From: Toxorhynchites rutilus septentrionalis
Lineage: Eukaryota; Arthropoda; Insecta; Diptera; Culicidae
Assembly (NCBI RefSeq): GCF_029784135.1
Contig: NC_073746.1
Location: 152,163,857 to 152,227,856, forward strand
Direction of reading: 5' to 3'
DNA length: 64,000 nt
A program made the position numbers and the translations under genes. Under the pieces are notes generated by a model, which saw nothing but the letters and a program-made list of their open reading frames with translations, was not told the origin of the DNA and made no database searches. Below are positions 1-11,608 of this stretch, piece by piece. Each line of letters opens with the position of its first letter. The first letter of the stretch is position 1.

Positions 1-117
1 ATAAAAACATACATCTTTTAAACTAACTATTGAATAACTGTATAATGCCAAGCATTATCCAAACGCACTAAATTCCACGTTTTTATTTGTTCAATTTTTG
101 TTTCACAATAGTAAATA

Positions 118-330
118 TTTTCAAACTGTCCCGTAGCTGCTACAGGTTTTAATCCTCTTATTGTTTAGATTTTCGTGTGTGTAAGTTTGTGTGTCGATGC
201 AAATCTTCATGTTTGATATGCGCTCACTTCAAAGGACGATTGCGGGGTTCGGTATATGCTTCATGTGCTATCATGGACTCGCGCTACGCCGTTGGATAAT
301 ATTCGTCCGTGAGTTTGTGTGAAATAATAC
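118..330 (+). repeat. Dispersed repeat, family R-A (copy 1)
   Basis: This stretch is clearly similar to 30535-30750 in the same orientation. Shared landmarks in order are CCCGTAGC, GATATGCGCTCACTTCA, GGTTCGGTATATGCTTCAT and ATATTCGTCCG. No coding potential is seen. The rest of 1-1547 is AT-rich sequence without a recognisable gene. Confidence 0.7.
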
Positions 331-961
331 AACATTGCTTACACTTTGAAACACAAAACATCGAACAAAACTAAAATAACAAGCCTTATCTGGACGAAAA
401 TTCGACTCTAAGGGTGCATGAACCCAAATTTTCAAAAAATCGGTCAATTCAACATTCATCGTTCGGAATTCATGTTACCGTTCTGCGAAAGGTTCTGGCA
501 TACCATAATTTCTGGATTATTTCTTTGATAATGATCTCGTGGACAATGGTTATGTAATTTTTCTAAAAAATACTATAAAACTGACACTGAGAATTGATGT
601 TTAAATTTTACTGCTTCGCTGCTTTGTGTGCGCCGCTAAGTTCAAAAATTTACTTAATTAACTTATGGAGGCATGTTTACGGTTGATCCCTACTACACTG
701 TCGAGTTCCAGAAGTGATTGTTACATGAATTACCGGTAAAATTCGTGGCTTTTCGTACTCATGTACTTTTCGAAACGTTCTGCTATTGTTATAGGTTATG
801 GTGTAGTTTGGCATGGTGAAACATTATAGGAGGTTGTGTCCAAGATACGTCCGTATTGTTTACGTAGGTCTACGAAACTTTTCCATTCATTTTGCTTGTT
901 TTTGAGCATAAGATATTGTTTCAGAATGCATTGATAATTAGCGTTTTAGCGTTTTTAAATG

Positions 962-1001
962 ATGTACACCACAGCATATTCTGTTATGCTGTGATGTACA
1001 T
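962..1001. repeat. Short inverted repeat (hairpin)
   Basis: Two 17-nt arms (962-978 and 985-1001) pair at 16 of 17 positions around a 6-nt loop. Function is unknown. It is too short for a normal pre-miRNA and may be a small foldback remnant. Confidence 0.5.
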
Positions 1002-1547
1002 TACTTCACCCTTATTTTCCCAACTGTTTAACTTTTTATCCCGTTTCTGATGACTAAGTAGTCCTACGCAAATGACTGTTTTATATTTTAACAACTAATA
1101 GTTAATTGAATATTTATCCGTTGTAGCCAACTAGTAGCCTTTTCTAACTATTAATATTCAGAAAATCAGAAAAATTATTTTATATTTTAATATAATTAGA
1201 AGTAACCAGAATAAAATATGTTATATGTTATATGTATTTCCTCGTGAGAGCTTTCTGATATTGGAATTATTTTTGTTGCAATGGAATGATTTGGGCTGTA
1301 AGCAATGGATGTGCTGACTTTGTCTTCTGACGGTTTGGCATTTGCTCTTTCGTGTTATTTTTCTTAGATTATTTTGAAATGAGGAATTGCTCAAAAAAGG
1401 ATCGCACAAAAACAGGTTCATCTGTATATTACGAGCTTGGATATAGTGGAGTGGAGTTCGTTTTTGAAGGTGTTACAAAAAATTACAACGGAAGTAATAC
1501 AAAGGACGAATTGAGGAGCTTTTAATTGTTGGTATACATTAGAGTGC

Positions 1548-1740
1548 CAATGAAAATGGCCATCTCGAATTTTCAAAGCGAACATGATTAAAAATGTTGA
1601 TTCCCACGAAAAACTACCCTATGCAAAATATCAGCTCAATCGGACTTCATTTACCAGCATCGCACAGCGGTCAAATTTTGAGTTTTTTTAAATACCGATG
1701 AATCACCCAAGGGGAAGTAAAGGAAATCGGGATTTTCGAA
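1548..1740 (+). repeat. Partial copy of palindromic repeat family P
   Basis: It shares ordered blocks with 30951-31150: GCAAAATATCAGCT, AATCGGACTT, GCGGTCAAA and AATCACCCAAGGGG. One arm of the palindromic family (see 1869-2340) is visible here. Confidence 0.6.
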
Positions 1741-1868
1741 AAAAAAAAAAATTTGTCAAAGATCGACACTCTGGAACATGTGGCATGTACACGATTAAAA
1801 TTCGGCTCTGTTACAGCTAAAATGCTAATGAGGCTTAAAAACTAAACAAAAGGGATAAAAAAAAGGGC

Positions 1869-2340
1869 CAATAAAAATAATTATCTCGGTTTTTCATTCG
1901 GAATTTGCTGCGAAATGTTGATTTGCACGATAAAATACCCTCTGCAAAATAGTAGCTCATACGGACTTTATTTACTATTGTCGCAGATCGAAAAATCACC
2001 CAGGGGAGTAAAGGAAATTGGGGTTTTCAAAAAAAGCTTTTTGATGCCAAATATCCTAGAATTGCATGAAACGTCGAGATTTACTGCTATCACGAAAAAA
2101 AAATTCGTCAAAAATCGACTTTTCAGACAAAAACGACCAAGTGCCGAGAAGTCAATTTCTAACAACAAAAAATTTTTCGAGGTAACAGTAAATCTCGAAG
2201 TTTCATGGGTGATTGGATGATTTTTCGATTTGCAATAAAAACTAAAATTTTGATATCTGCGACAACAGTGAATGAAGTCCGTATGAGCCAATATTTTGCA
2301 GAGGGTATTTTCGTGTAAATCAACATTTCCTAGGGAGTCC
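1869..2340. mobile_element. Palindromic MITE-like repeat, family P
   Basis: The left arm (about 1913-1985) and right arm (about 2255-2337) are inverted copies of each other. Both carry the blocks AATACCCTCTGCAAAATA and CTCATACGGACTT. There is no open frame of note; the ORFs here arise by chance on both strands of the palindrome. A relative lies at 33285-33575. I could not define target duplications, so the superfamily is unknown. Confidence 0.65.
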
Positions 2341-2470
2341 CGTATGAAAATCGATATGGCGATCCAAAACCATACGTTTTGCGTTTTTTTCATAAAACTG
2401 AATCCTCCTGAGAAATTCCGGATCAGCTGGATGGAACTGGATGGCATAACAAATTGTTCAATGATAAAAA

Positions 2471-2930
2471 ATGATTAAAAATAAGTTCAGCTGTTCTTAC
2501 AGGCACATCTGCAAAACATTTAAAAGAGTCAGAATAAAGTGCCGAAAGCACATTACCATCAAAGATCGATACTATTTCATGGATAGTTCTACTGTATCTC
2601 CGAACATGGAATATACATTTAAACATAAGTTTGATCAGAAAGTGATGCTGTACATTGTCATTCCCATGAGAAGAATTTCTAAGCCATGGTTGAAGCCCTT
2701 TGGTTTGATTATCAATCAAGAAGTGTGTCAGAACGAATGTTTAATGGAAAAGTTGTACTCGTTTCAACAAAAACATCATCTAGATGAACAACACGTGTTT
2801 TAGCCGGACAAAGCGTTATCGCATTACGCCAAAAAATACAATCGATCCTAAATTTCCATTCGGTCCCATTTGTTTCCAAAAACCTCAACCCGAAAATCTG
2901 CCTCAGCGTCACCCAATTGAAGATTTTTTT
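2471..2930 (+). pseudogene. Decayed Tc1/mariner-type transposase fragment (DDE, about D37E)
   Basis: The plus strand encodes 110 residues that run into a stop (TAG, 2801-2803) at the tryptophan position of the usual WPD motif. The next codons give PDKALSHYAKK, which is the second catalytic aspartate region. After a frameshift near 2843 the motif NLPQRHPIEDFF follows, with the catalytic glutamate about 36-37 residues downstream. The N-terminal DNA-binding part and most of the first catalytic region are absent or unrecognisable. This spacing and wording fit the DD37E group of mosquito Tc1/mariner-like elements (ITm superfamily). Terminal repeats for this copy were not found. It is an old, dead fragment next to the MITE at 2950. 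Confidence 0.7.
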
Positions 2931-2949
2931 TGAGATTTTGAGCTCTTTG

Positions 2950-3889
2950 CTGCCGTTCTATGCATAGTTGTGCCATGTTACTTTTAGACAATTTTCACTT
3001 TTCTTCATAAAACGATGTGCCTAATCTTCCGGAAAAATACAAAAAAAGTTATTTTTTGTTCCCAGCTTTTAAAAAACAGCATCAAGCTCAATTGTCTCAT
3101 GTTGATATTCTAGGCATAACTGTCCCACCATGCATCTCTAAGCCAGGATTGATTGATTCAAGTGAGGGGATCTTTTCACAATACAGTAAAACCTGTTTTT
3201 GTGCGGTTTTTTTTTTGAATTTTTTATGTACTTTTTTTGTGCGGTTTTTTCTGTGCGATTTTTTTTGTGCGGTGTATGAAAAGAAGCATATTTGACGAAG
3301 TTATCGTTCATTTAGTTTTTTTCGATGGTTTATATGCATTTCAGTGCGAAAAAAATAAATTTGCGTCTCAATTATCCACTTCTGAAATCATTCTTCTCCT
3401 CCCATCAAATGCTCTAAGTTTTTCTAAGTTTTTGCATGAAATAATTTCTAACAGCAACACGTTTCGACATGCAACTAAAAGCAAAAAAAAAAGCCACGCG
3501 TAACCGAAAAGGCAGTGTCCTATCGCAAAGCAGGGAAACAAAAGGAAATTGAACGATTAATGACGTGGATTTGAGTTATTTTCTTGGGGGAAACTTTTTT
3601 TGTGCGGTCCCTATGTACGCACAAAAAAAGTTTTTTTTCAAAATGTGTACCGAACACGATTTTTTAAAGCTACTGGTGAAGTTTTGCACGATTTTTTTTC
3701 GACTTCTTTTGTGCGGTACCTATCCCCCGCACAAAAAAAAGGTTTGCCTGTACATTAAACAATCCTTAAAGACCCAGTGTATTTATAAACTGAAATGCTT
3801 AACCCAAGACAAATATGCTAGAAAACTTTGATTGTTTTTTTCTCAGTTGCTGATTTTGGAACATGGGACAATTATGCATAGAACGGCAG
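2950..3889. mobile_element. MITE with ~32-bp inverted termini, split by a pogo-like MITE
   Basis: The left end CTGCCGTTCTATGCATAG is matched by an inverted right end finishing at 3889, with about 29 of 32 positions alike. The sequence TTTG lies on both outer sides (2946-2949 and 3890-3893), suggesting a 4-bp target duplication. Removing the insertion at 3184-3750 leaves roughly 370 bp. It has no coding capacity and the superfamily is unassigned. Confidence 0.7.
3184..3750. mobile_element. pogo/Tigger-like MITE
   Basis: The termini are CAGTAAAACC at the left and, inverted, CAGGCAAACC at the right. Both are followed by a T-rich run and TTTTTGTGCGG, and TA lies on each outer side (3182-3183 and 3751-3752). 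A CAG start with TA target is typical of pogo/Tigger elements. The GTGCGG motif recurs several times in the interior and forms a hairpin at 3591-3634. No transposase is encoded. It sits inside the MITE at 2950-3889, so it is the younger of the two. Confidence 0.72.
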
Positions 3890-4278
3890 TTTGGTATACA
3901 AAAATAACTAGAGAGCCACGAGTTGCAAACAGTTGGTTGGTTGATTCATAAAAATTCATTCAAAAAGTTGATATGAAGTTCACTAATTTCTTTTTTCAAC
4001 AATCCACATTATATTTTAAATTTTAATAAATCAGATCAAATATGTTTGTCTTTTTTCACAGCTTGAGATAGAAATTCGAAAATTTTAGTTGCTATCCATT
4101 AGGTCGGCCATTGAACTTCAGATCAACTCACTAAAAGCATCTACTCCCCGTTGAATACGATTGAATGAACTAGAATGAACTTAGAAAACTGAATTGATTT
4201 GTTCTGAATATGAAATTGCAAACCTAAAATCGGATTCGTTTCTGAAATGAATACGGAAGATGAATATATTCGTTTACT

Positions 4279-4435
4279 TGGAGGCGATCTGGCGTAGGGG
4301 TAACATCCAAACCTCTCACGCTAAGGGTCATGAGTTCAATTCTCACTCCCGACATTCTTCCTAAAATGGGAGTAACAGTGACGAACCAGCCAAAATGTGT
4401 TGAAAGTCACTATAATAGAGAAGAACAACAACAAC
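4279..4435 (+). mobile_element. tRNA-derived short SINE, family C (copy 1)
   Basis: Perfect 11-bp target duplications (ATTCGTTTACT at 4268-4278 and 4436-4446) bound a 157-bp element. The head is tRNA-like, with an A-box region around TGGCGTAGGGG and a B-box region around GAGTTCAATTC. The tail ends in AAC repeats. Three further copies lie at 28095, 31238 and 46757. Confidence 0.88.
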
Positions 4436-4446
4436 ATTCGTTTACT

Positions 4447-6460
4447 ATCGGATAGCCCTTCAATATTTTTTTCAGCATCAAATGACTATAACAAATTGTT
4501 TGCATATATTGCCACTATGAAATATCAAAATTTGCAGAACAATCGGATCGTTTGAATAAACCAAACTATCCAAACACTCGATTAAGATCGATTAACAACG
4601 TCCTCCAAATATCATCTATGCCAACCACAAAGTCCAGACGCACTGGTGAATGGTGTGTATTATCTACGCCAGTCTCCGTCGAACAAGTGCTGGGGGAATG
4701 GTTTACGACAGATGTTGTTCGGTAATAAAATCGGTTGTAAATACCGCCCTGAAACAGCGCGAAGATCCCCCCGCAGAAGGATTCGCATCGGTTCAACACA
4801 CAATGGTTGTTCCCTTTCACCCCAAAAGCCAATATCACAACAACAGAAGCATCATTAGCATGACAGCCAAAACAGCGTGTTACCGAAGCATCTTCGTAAC
4901 AATACCCAAACCCATCGTAGGCGATTAAGTGGTTAATCCCCGTTGTGATCCACCTCACGGGCATCGCTTCCACCGCGCGCTGCTGCTCCGTTGTGATTGA
5001 CATGATCAAAATCAATAAAAGTTCATCGTGGGCTGCCGCCGCACATCACATTCAAAAATGAGTTTCATCTTCCCTCGGCTGGCCACTCTTCCTATTTCTT
5101 TCGCACTTATCTCTCGCTCTCCGCGACAGACGGACGAAATATTATGCAAACGAATGTGAACTTTTCTCCATCGACATCGTCTCGATGCTACCACCTGCTC
5201 ATCATCACCCGGGACGAGCATCAAGGTGAGAAGATAAACTTTGGAGGCACGAGGAAATACGAAGAAAGGAGAGGAAAACAGAAACATCTGATGCTGTGCG
5301 CTTATAACGATTATGTATCCGATGATATTATTTGACCTTTCGGAATGCGGACTCCGACTGTCGTTACAATTCTACCATGCCAACCCGATTCTGGGGACTC
5401 TGGGGAGGCTCAAAGGGTGCAACAGCGGAAGGGAATAATAGAACAAGACCCGAAGGGGACATACTTGGAGTCGCTGCTCCGAAAGAGGGCAAAGACGGTG
5501 ACGACGACCTGTTCTACGGGTTAGTACCGCTCTGGGTCCAGGCGAATGCTGCGCCTCGGAGAATGGGAGGATCGCGTGGGGATCTCGATGAACGAAGCTA
5601 ACATAATAAACAGCACATTAACAGAGAGTGACTTTTCTGTATCACCCGTGCAGCCTCCGAGAGTCCCAGGGGTCGAGTTTGAGGAGCATTATCTGGTTCT
5701 CCACTTTTATTTCCACTTTAATTCTTCGAGTTCTTCTCCAACCGTTGTTTGCTGTTTTTTTTTTGTTTTTCTTGCAGCGCATAGTTCTGGGTTTTCTATA
5801 AAGATTTTTTTTCTGCTGTGCTATCCCTTCCCACCTAGGAGGCTAGATTCTGTCCGATAGGTTTCCCACGCGCGTTCCTGGGTTCATTTGGGGTTTTGTG
5901 GTCTCTGCTTCTTGTTGCAGCGCGGGGGACAAGGGGACAAGATTCTTGTCTACCTCCGAAGCGAAATGGATCTTTTCCCGTCATTCACGTGGAAGGTTGT
6001 TTTTTTTGCTGCGCTTGCTCCTGCGGTCGAAGATCGGTGCGAAAGTTGTCGCGATCCGGTCACTGCTCGGAGCTCGGAAGGTGCGGAAACAAAATGCGGT
6101 TTTTCGCGGAGCGGAAAACTCACGTAACGGCCAGCAAAGAAAAAAAGCAACATACTCCGCAATCAACGCCTCGTGTAGTCCCCGCGTTCACGGAGCACTG
6201 GCAACAACTTAATACTGCAATCGCCAAGCGCAGTCGAAAAGTGTTTCCTGGACCAACGCAAAAAGATCAAACAGTTTGGCATGGATCCATATGGTTATTG
6301 GGAGGGCGAGAGGGCAAAAGCAAATGCTGTGAGTGCTAGCAAATGGTTCGAGCAAAGAGCTGGTGTGATGTTTCCCATTGCTGTTGAGATTGAATTTCAC
6401 GATAATGCTAATTTTATTTAATACATACCATTTGGCGTTTTTCCGCCCTTTCGGCACAGT
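4447..6460. other. GC-richer, single-copy-looking island without a recognisable gene
   Basis: This block differs from its AT-rich, repetitive surroundings. Several overlapping open frames of 60-149 codons occur on both strands, but none resembles a known domain and none dominates, so I do not call a gene. Homeodomain-type ATTA motifs lie toward 6380-6420. An octamer-like ATGCAAAT follows around 6473, just past the block. It may be an untranslated exon, a regulatory region or an unrecognised exon. Confidence 0.4.
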
Positions 6461-6529
6461 GAATGAAATTGCAAATGCAAATGTTCCGAATTCTGTTCAT
6501 TCACTAGAATAGAAATCTGTTTTCAAGGA

Positions 6530-6850
6530 TGTTGTTGTTATGCAAAACAACGCATCAATTAATCGAATCGGTTATGATGTTATGCCGAATTAACAGTTAT
6601 GATTATTTTTGCTGTGAACGGATTCTGACGATTTGTTTACCAATCAAATGAGGAATTCCCTAAGATTTGTTTGTTATGCTATACATCACATTTTCCTATG
6701 AAATGAAATGGATGAAAATTGGAAGAATTCCCATTTTCCCATGCATTTATTCTAAAGATTTGTGTGCTCACCTACCCGTGATGTCAAAAACGAGCAGCTA
6801 ATGTAGCGCCGATGCACGGTCGCTTGGGATGCAAATGCCAGTGAATTATT
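6530..6850 (+). repeat. Dispersed repeat, family R-B (copy 1)
   Basis: Blocks GTGAACGGATT, GACGATTTG, CCTAAGATTTGTTTG and CATTTTCCCATGCA recur in the same order at 31430-31690 and, more diverged, at 38660-38960. There is no coding potential. The remaining sequence up to 6990 shows nothing identifiable. Confidence 0.65.
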
Positions 6851-6989
6851 AACACAATCCAGAGCGTAAAAGCAGATCATGGGTCAGACACCGTCAAAAA
6901 AGCATCAAGCCCGAAGCCGGTCGTCGGAAAACCCCTTTAAATTTTAAATGAAAGGGGATTAACCCTTTAATGTTTGTCCCGTTTCGCGT

Positions 6990-7876
6990 CTCTTGTTAAA
7001 GAGTTAATTTGAAAATTTTGCTATACAAATGAAGTAAAAATTTCTGGATAACTCAAGAACTAATCAAGTAAATGAAACCAAATTTGGCATGTGGAGGATT
7101 TAGAGGGCAATAATTGTTTCTATGGTGGTTTGACAATCCTTCCCTCTCTCTAAAGGGGAAAGGGACTGAATAACTCGAGAACTAATCGAGCAAACGGAAT
7201 CAAACTTGTCATATAGAGGTTTTAGGGATCGATAAACGTTTCTATGGTGGTTCGACACTCCTCTCCCCTTTCTATGGGGGGCTGTCATACAAATAAACAT
7301 AAACTTCTGCATAGCTCGAAAACTAATCAAGCAAATGGAACCAAATTTGGGATGTGAGCGTTTTCGGGTACGAGAAATGTTTCTATGATGGTATGACACC
7401 CGTCTCTCCCCTGGAATGGAGAGGGGTCCAATAAAAATATTACATATATTTCAACCAAACATGACAATTGAAAATTTTCGAAAGGAAAATGGGAAAATTC
7501 GGAAGATTAAATTCCCATATGTTCTACAATTACATAGTGACGAGCGTTGTTGTCCATTTGAGTTTGTTTGATGTCTATCATATTTTCTGTATCAAACATT
7601 TATTCCATATAACGGAGAAACATGTTATTTGCAAGTGGCTGAAAAATATTGCATTCTGTCTGAAAATAAGCTGATATTATAATAACGAGTTTTGGTAGAA
7701 GTACTAGGATTTTTATAGTAAAAGTTAATTTCAAAGAGTCGATTAGAAAATCAATCTATTAACAGTTCTGCGATTGGATCCATGAACGTGCGCTTGGCAA
7801 GAAAACGTGAATGTTTGAAGGTATTGATAGCAAAAAATAAATTTTGGGCGGGACGAAGTTTGCCGGGTCAGCTAGT
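6990..7876 (+). mobile_element. Helentron/mini-me-like non-autonomous repeat (copy 1)
   Basis: It carries about three copies of the ~140-bp unit seen in the 18.2-20.2 kb element. The unit runs ACTAATCAAG, CAAATGGAACCAAATTTGG, then GTTTCTATGGTGG and a C-rich block. It ends with the same terminus, GTTTGCCGGGTCAGCTAGT at 7858-7876. Only the end with the conserved terminus is complete. The left limit is approximate. Confidence 0.7.
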
Positions 7877-7888
7877 ATAATATACAAA

Positions 7889-10496
7889 TACAGCCATTCC
7901 ACGGCAAACCGATACAGGGATTCTCAAATTTTCGTGAAAAAGGTAATTTTGTTCTTTATCGCAAAATATTTGACCCGTATTATTTATTTTTTTCATTGAG
8001 GTGATCATTTCTATTTTAGGGTGGTCCGAAAATCATTTTTTCCCCTTTTTTCAAAGATTTATAACATTCGAAATACTGGAATGATTCAAAAGTCCCATAT
8101 ATCAAATTAAAGCTAATTAGATGGTATATTTTTGAAGAATACTATAGTTGCAGAAACTTTGAATTTTGTTTCCCTTATTATTGATTGTAATTGTTTTTCA
8201 TAGTTTTCATGGTCTCGGGACCAAGGGCGCTATATATTTGTTTATATTTTTCCTTGAAAACTAGTTTTTTTACCTAACATATTAAAAAATCAGAGAGATG
8301 TTTTTTTCGTATTTAAGTTGTGATTTTTAAAGTTAACCGATGGCCCGATGGACCGTTCGGATTATTGACACATTAAATTGAAGCCAATAAGCTCTTTTTT
8401 TTAAAAAAAACATAACGCTTGCAAATAAATTGGATTTTTCATGTTCCTATTTTCTGTCCCTTAAGATATCGCAACCAAAACATTCAAACTTTTAAAAATC
8501 ATGACTCAAAAACGAAACTGACGGCGCCAGTGGTTGTATGGTTAGCGTAACAGCCTCACAATCCGATCGGCCTGGGTTCAATCCCAGCTGGCGTCGTTGG
8601 GATTTTCTGAGGCGAAAAATCTCTGGTTACGTCTTCCTTCGGAGCGGAAGTAAAAGAAGTTGGCCCGGCTCATGAGTTGTTGAGTCTGATAGGTAGGAAC
8701 AGGTGGAGTCGCCTCCCTGATGTCGGTGATTGGCACTTAAGTGGCGGAAATAGGCCGACGAAAAATAAGCGAAGATAAAAAAAAAAAAAAAAAAACGAAA
8801 CTGATTTTTGGATATGTTATGTAAAAGGAACCTCAGCTTTCAAGAAAAAATATAAAAAAATATGGCGCCCATTGTCCCGAGACCATGTAAACTATAAAAA
8901 ACAAATAAAATCAATAATTATGAAAACAAAGTCCATTTTGGCAAGTGTAATATGTTTTCAAAGAAGACTAGTTAATTGCCTTTAATTTGATTTGTCGATC
9001 ACTTGAATCGGTCCAGCAGTTCGAAAGTTATAAATTTATGAAAAAGGTTAATTTTAAAAAAAGTCACAGTTGTGCCAGAGACACGACTGCATGGTTGACG
9101 TAGGATTCCGTTAGGGTATCTGATGCGCGCTGATTTTGGATATGTATGAAAAGTTTCATCTTTAAACTCTTTGATAATGATTTGGTGGTCCTGAAAAGGG
9201 CCGTTTTGTTCGGTTGTTGGGTATTATTTGTTCACTCCATCAGTGTTTACAACCGAGTGATGATGACATTTTAAACTTTGACCCTGGACGAGTTGGCTCC
9301 TGTGTTCTGTATGGATGAAATAAAAAAAATCTCACCAGAGCAATATAAGATAATTATCATTATCGAACACAATTATCAATTCTTCTCACTGGAAAAAAAT
9401 ATTTTACTTTATTATAGAGAACATGTTTGAAATGGAAAAATTAATTTTCATTTATTATTTCTACTTTCTGAGCGTTTATTCAACCCATTTCCATTTTCGC
9501 TTCAAACCCAACGTAACACGATGCTATCAATCAATGCCTCAATGCCAATTTTAATTGAACTAACAGGACCTAATACGATATGTAGAGCATATGGGAAATC
9601 ACTTTTTCGAATATTCCTTCACTTTTCTAATTTTTCTCGTCTCATGAACTTTCCTTGGGTGAAAATGAACACAACAAAACAGACAGCTTAAACCGAAATA
9701 AATCGTTTCATATTTTAAGTCATTTCAAGTCATTTTAATTTTTTTTAATATACAATTTTACACTTACACTCGTGCTAAATGTTTCACAATGCATGATCGG
9801 TCATTGATATGAAATTTCACGAAGCAACCAACATTAAAGATCCAAATTTAAATTTTATTTGATAGAACTAATCGTATCACTCACCTTACTTGCAATATAA
9901 AAATTCCCCCGACTTGCATATATTTGCAATGCCAAGGAAGTTTTAAAATCTCTGTTGGGGAACAGATTTCGGCGAGAACAAAAGCTCCCAGACTTTCATG
10001 TATTTGCAATGCCGTTTCATGCTGCTGTTTCATAAAATATATAATTTTATTCATTTCCACTGTAATGACTTGTTATGGAGTGCCCTAAATGATTGATTCA
10101 AAACTCTCGTAAATCTATCAGAAAATAACTGACCAATAATTGTTAGTACGTAAGCCGCCGCTTATGTCATCAATTTCGACCAATCTGAACTGGTTATTTT
10201 CGTTAGGATATGGGTTGAGATTTTTCAAATTGTTAAATTGTTATGGAGTGCCGAACCGATTGGCGCAAAAATCTCATCAATCCATCATGACTAAGCAATA
10301 AGCCACATTTTTCACGATGTGATCGATTTTCGTTTTTCAATTTGTACCCCCAATATATTCCCGAAAAACTAGAAAAATGTAATCCTACGTCAAAAAGTGG
10401 AAAAAATACGGGTCTAATGTTTTGGGATAAAGAACAAAATTACCCCTTTTCACGAAAATCTGAGAACCACTATATCGGTTTGGCATAGAATGGCTA
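7889..10496. mobile_element. Large non-coding DNA element with ~95-bp inverted termini (Mutator-like?)
   Basis: The left end (7889 on) and the inverted right end (to 10496) align over about 95 nt, including AAACCGATA, TTTTCGTGAAAA, TAATTTTGTTCTTTATC and GACCCGTATT. AATATACAAA lies directly outside both ends (7879-7888 and 10497-10506), giving a 9-10-bp target duplication. Long inverted termini with 9-10-bp duplications suggest a Mutator-like element, but no transposase is present. Inner blocks 8020-8260 and 8840-9070 are also inverted copies of each other. Fragments of the same family lie at 46290, 50905 and 57370. A SINE at 8522-8790 is inserted in it. Confidence 0.7.
8522..8790 (+). mobile_element. 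tRNA-derived SINE, family A, with poly(A) tail
   Basis: A 269-bp element begins with a tRNA-like head containing TGGTTGTATGGTTAGCG (A box region) and GGGTTCAATCCC (B box region). It ends in a long A run. Flanks AAAAACGAAACTGA at 8508-8521 and 8791-8804 are a perfect target duplication of up to 14 bp, part of which merges with the A tail. The structure resembles mosquito tRNA-related SINEs such as Feilai, but I cannot confirm the family name. It is inserted in the long-TIR element at 7889-10496. Confidence 0.9.
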
Positions 10497-10518
10497 AATA
10501 TACAAAGTCGCTAAATAT

Positions 10519-11608
10519 TAGAGATGGGCAAACCGTTCACGAACGGTACAAAAGAACTAGTTCGCCGAAAAGAGTGAACGAACGGTCCTTCTTTTTCAAA
10601 GAACGGTAGTTCTTCCCACGAATCGATTGCGAGCGAACGGTTTGTGAACGAACACATTCCGAAAGAACGATTTGCGAGTGAACTGTTTGAGAGTGAACTG
10701 TTTGTGAACGAACTGATCCAGAACGAACGGTTTGCGAGTGAACTGTTTGGGAACGAACTATTTGAGAACGAAGTGTTTGCGAACGAACGAGTGCAACTGA
10801 ACTGATTTGTGCTGAACGGAATGGATAAATATAACGAGAACGCTTGTAAAAAGAATAAAACGATAATGTCCTTTATGAGCAAAATGCATGTAACGTAGGG
10901 TTCATTTCGTTAATGTATACTCAATTTTGGGTTAAAAATTAAATTAGATTTTCGTATTTTTAAAGGCAAAATTATATATTTTCAATTTCATGTATTCTTT
11001 CAATTTCGCGTAACATTCATATATTTCCTGAAGATCAGAAAACATTTTGGGAGAAGCTGGGGCGATTCATGAATTTGGTAAACATAAAATCTTATAGTGA
11101 GGGCAAGTTGAGAAAAAAGTTTTTTTTGTTGCTTTCAATCCATTGTTTGGCATATTGCGTGTACGTGTTATCGTGATTGTTTGTATGATTGATTGTTAGT
11201 GAAAATCGCTGCTGATTTTTTTTTTCTGGATGAACATTATGAAATATGATCTCACATTGAACCTGCGTGTTGTTCAAACAGAAAATATGAAAAATATTCT
11301 GTGCGCATCAAAATATTACATATAGTTTTGTCGGCCGATAAACATATTTTCACATACAGTTTGTGAAAGAAGAAGCAGTTTATCTTTACTCACCAAATTT
11401 CAAAAATATAAATCTCATACGTACACTATGCAATCAAACAATATCAATCAATAGCTATCTATTGATGTTGGGTTCCAGCTAACATTCTATGTTGTTCTTA
11501 ATACCACTGAATGAAAGAGCGAAAGAATGGTTCAAAAGAACTGATTCACTTAGATTAACGGTTAGTGACTAAACCGTTCATCAAAGTGAACTGTTTTGCC
11601 CATCTCTA
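10519..11608 (+). mobile_element. Non-autonomous hAT element (copy 1)
   Basis: Terminal inverted repeats start TAGAGATGGGCAAA (left) and, inverted, TAGAGATGGGCAAAA (right), fitting the hAT terminal rule YARNG. The 8-bp flanks are CTAAATAT (10511-10518) and CTAAATTT (11609-11616), a target duplication with one mismatch. No transposase is encoded. The reading frame on the minus strand at 10511-10882 is a translation of subterminal tandem repeats. A second, longer copy in the opposite orientation lies at 12557-15174, on the other side of the U1 gene pair. Confidence 0.85.
10615..10800 (+). repeat. Subterminal 15-bp tandem repeats of the hAT element
   Basis: Roughly a dozen variants of a 15-bp unit such as GCGAGTGAACTGTTT follow one another, with GAACGAAC as a common core. 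The inverted copy of the array is at about 13680-13860 in the second hAT copy. Such subterminal arrays in hAT elements often bind transposase; that role here is an inference. Confidence 0.75.

Noticed and set aside
5896..6339. 147-codon frame in a GC-richer island as a host gene
   Set aside because: Two other phases are open over the same stretch and the composition looks like chance; no domain or splice structure supports it.
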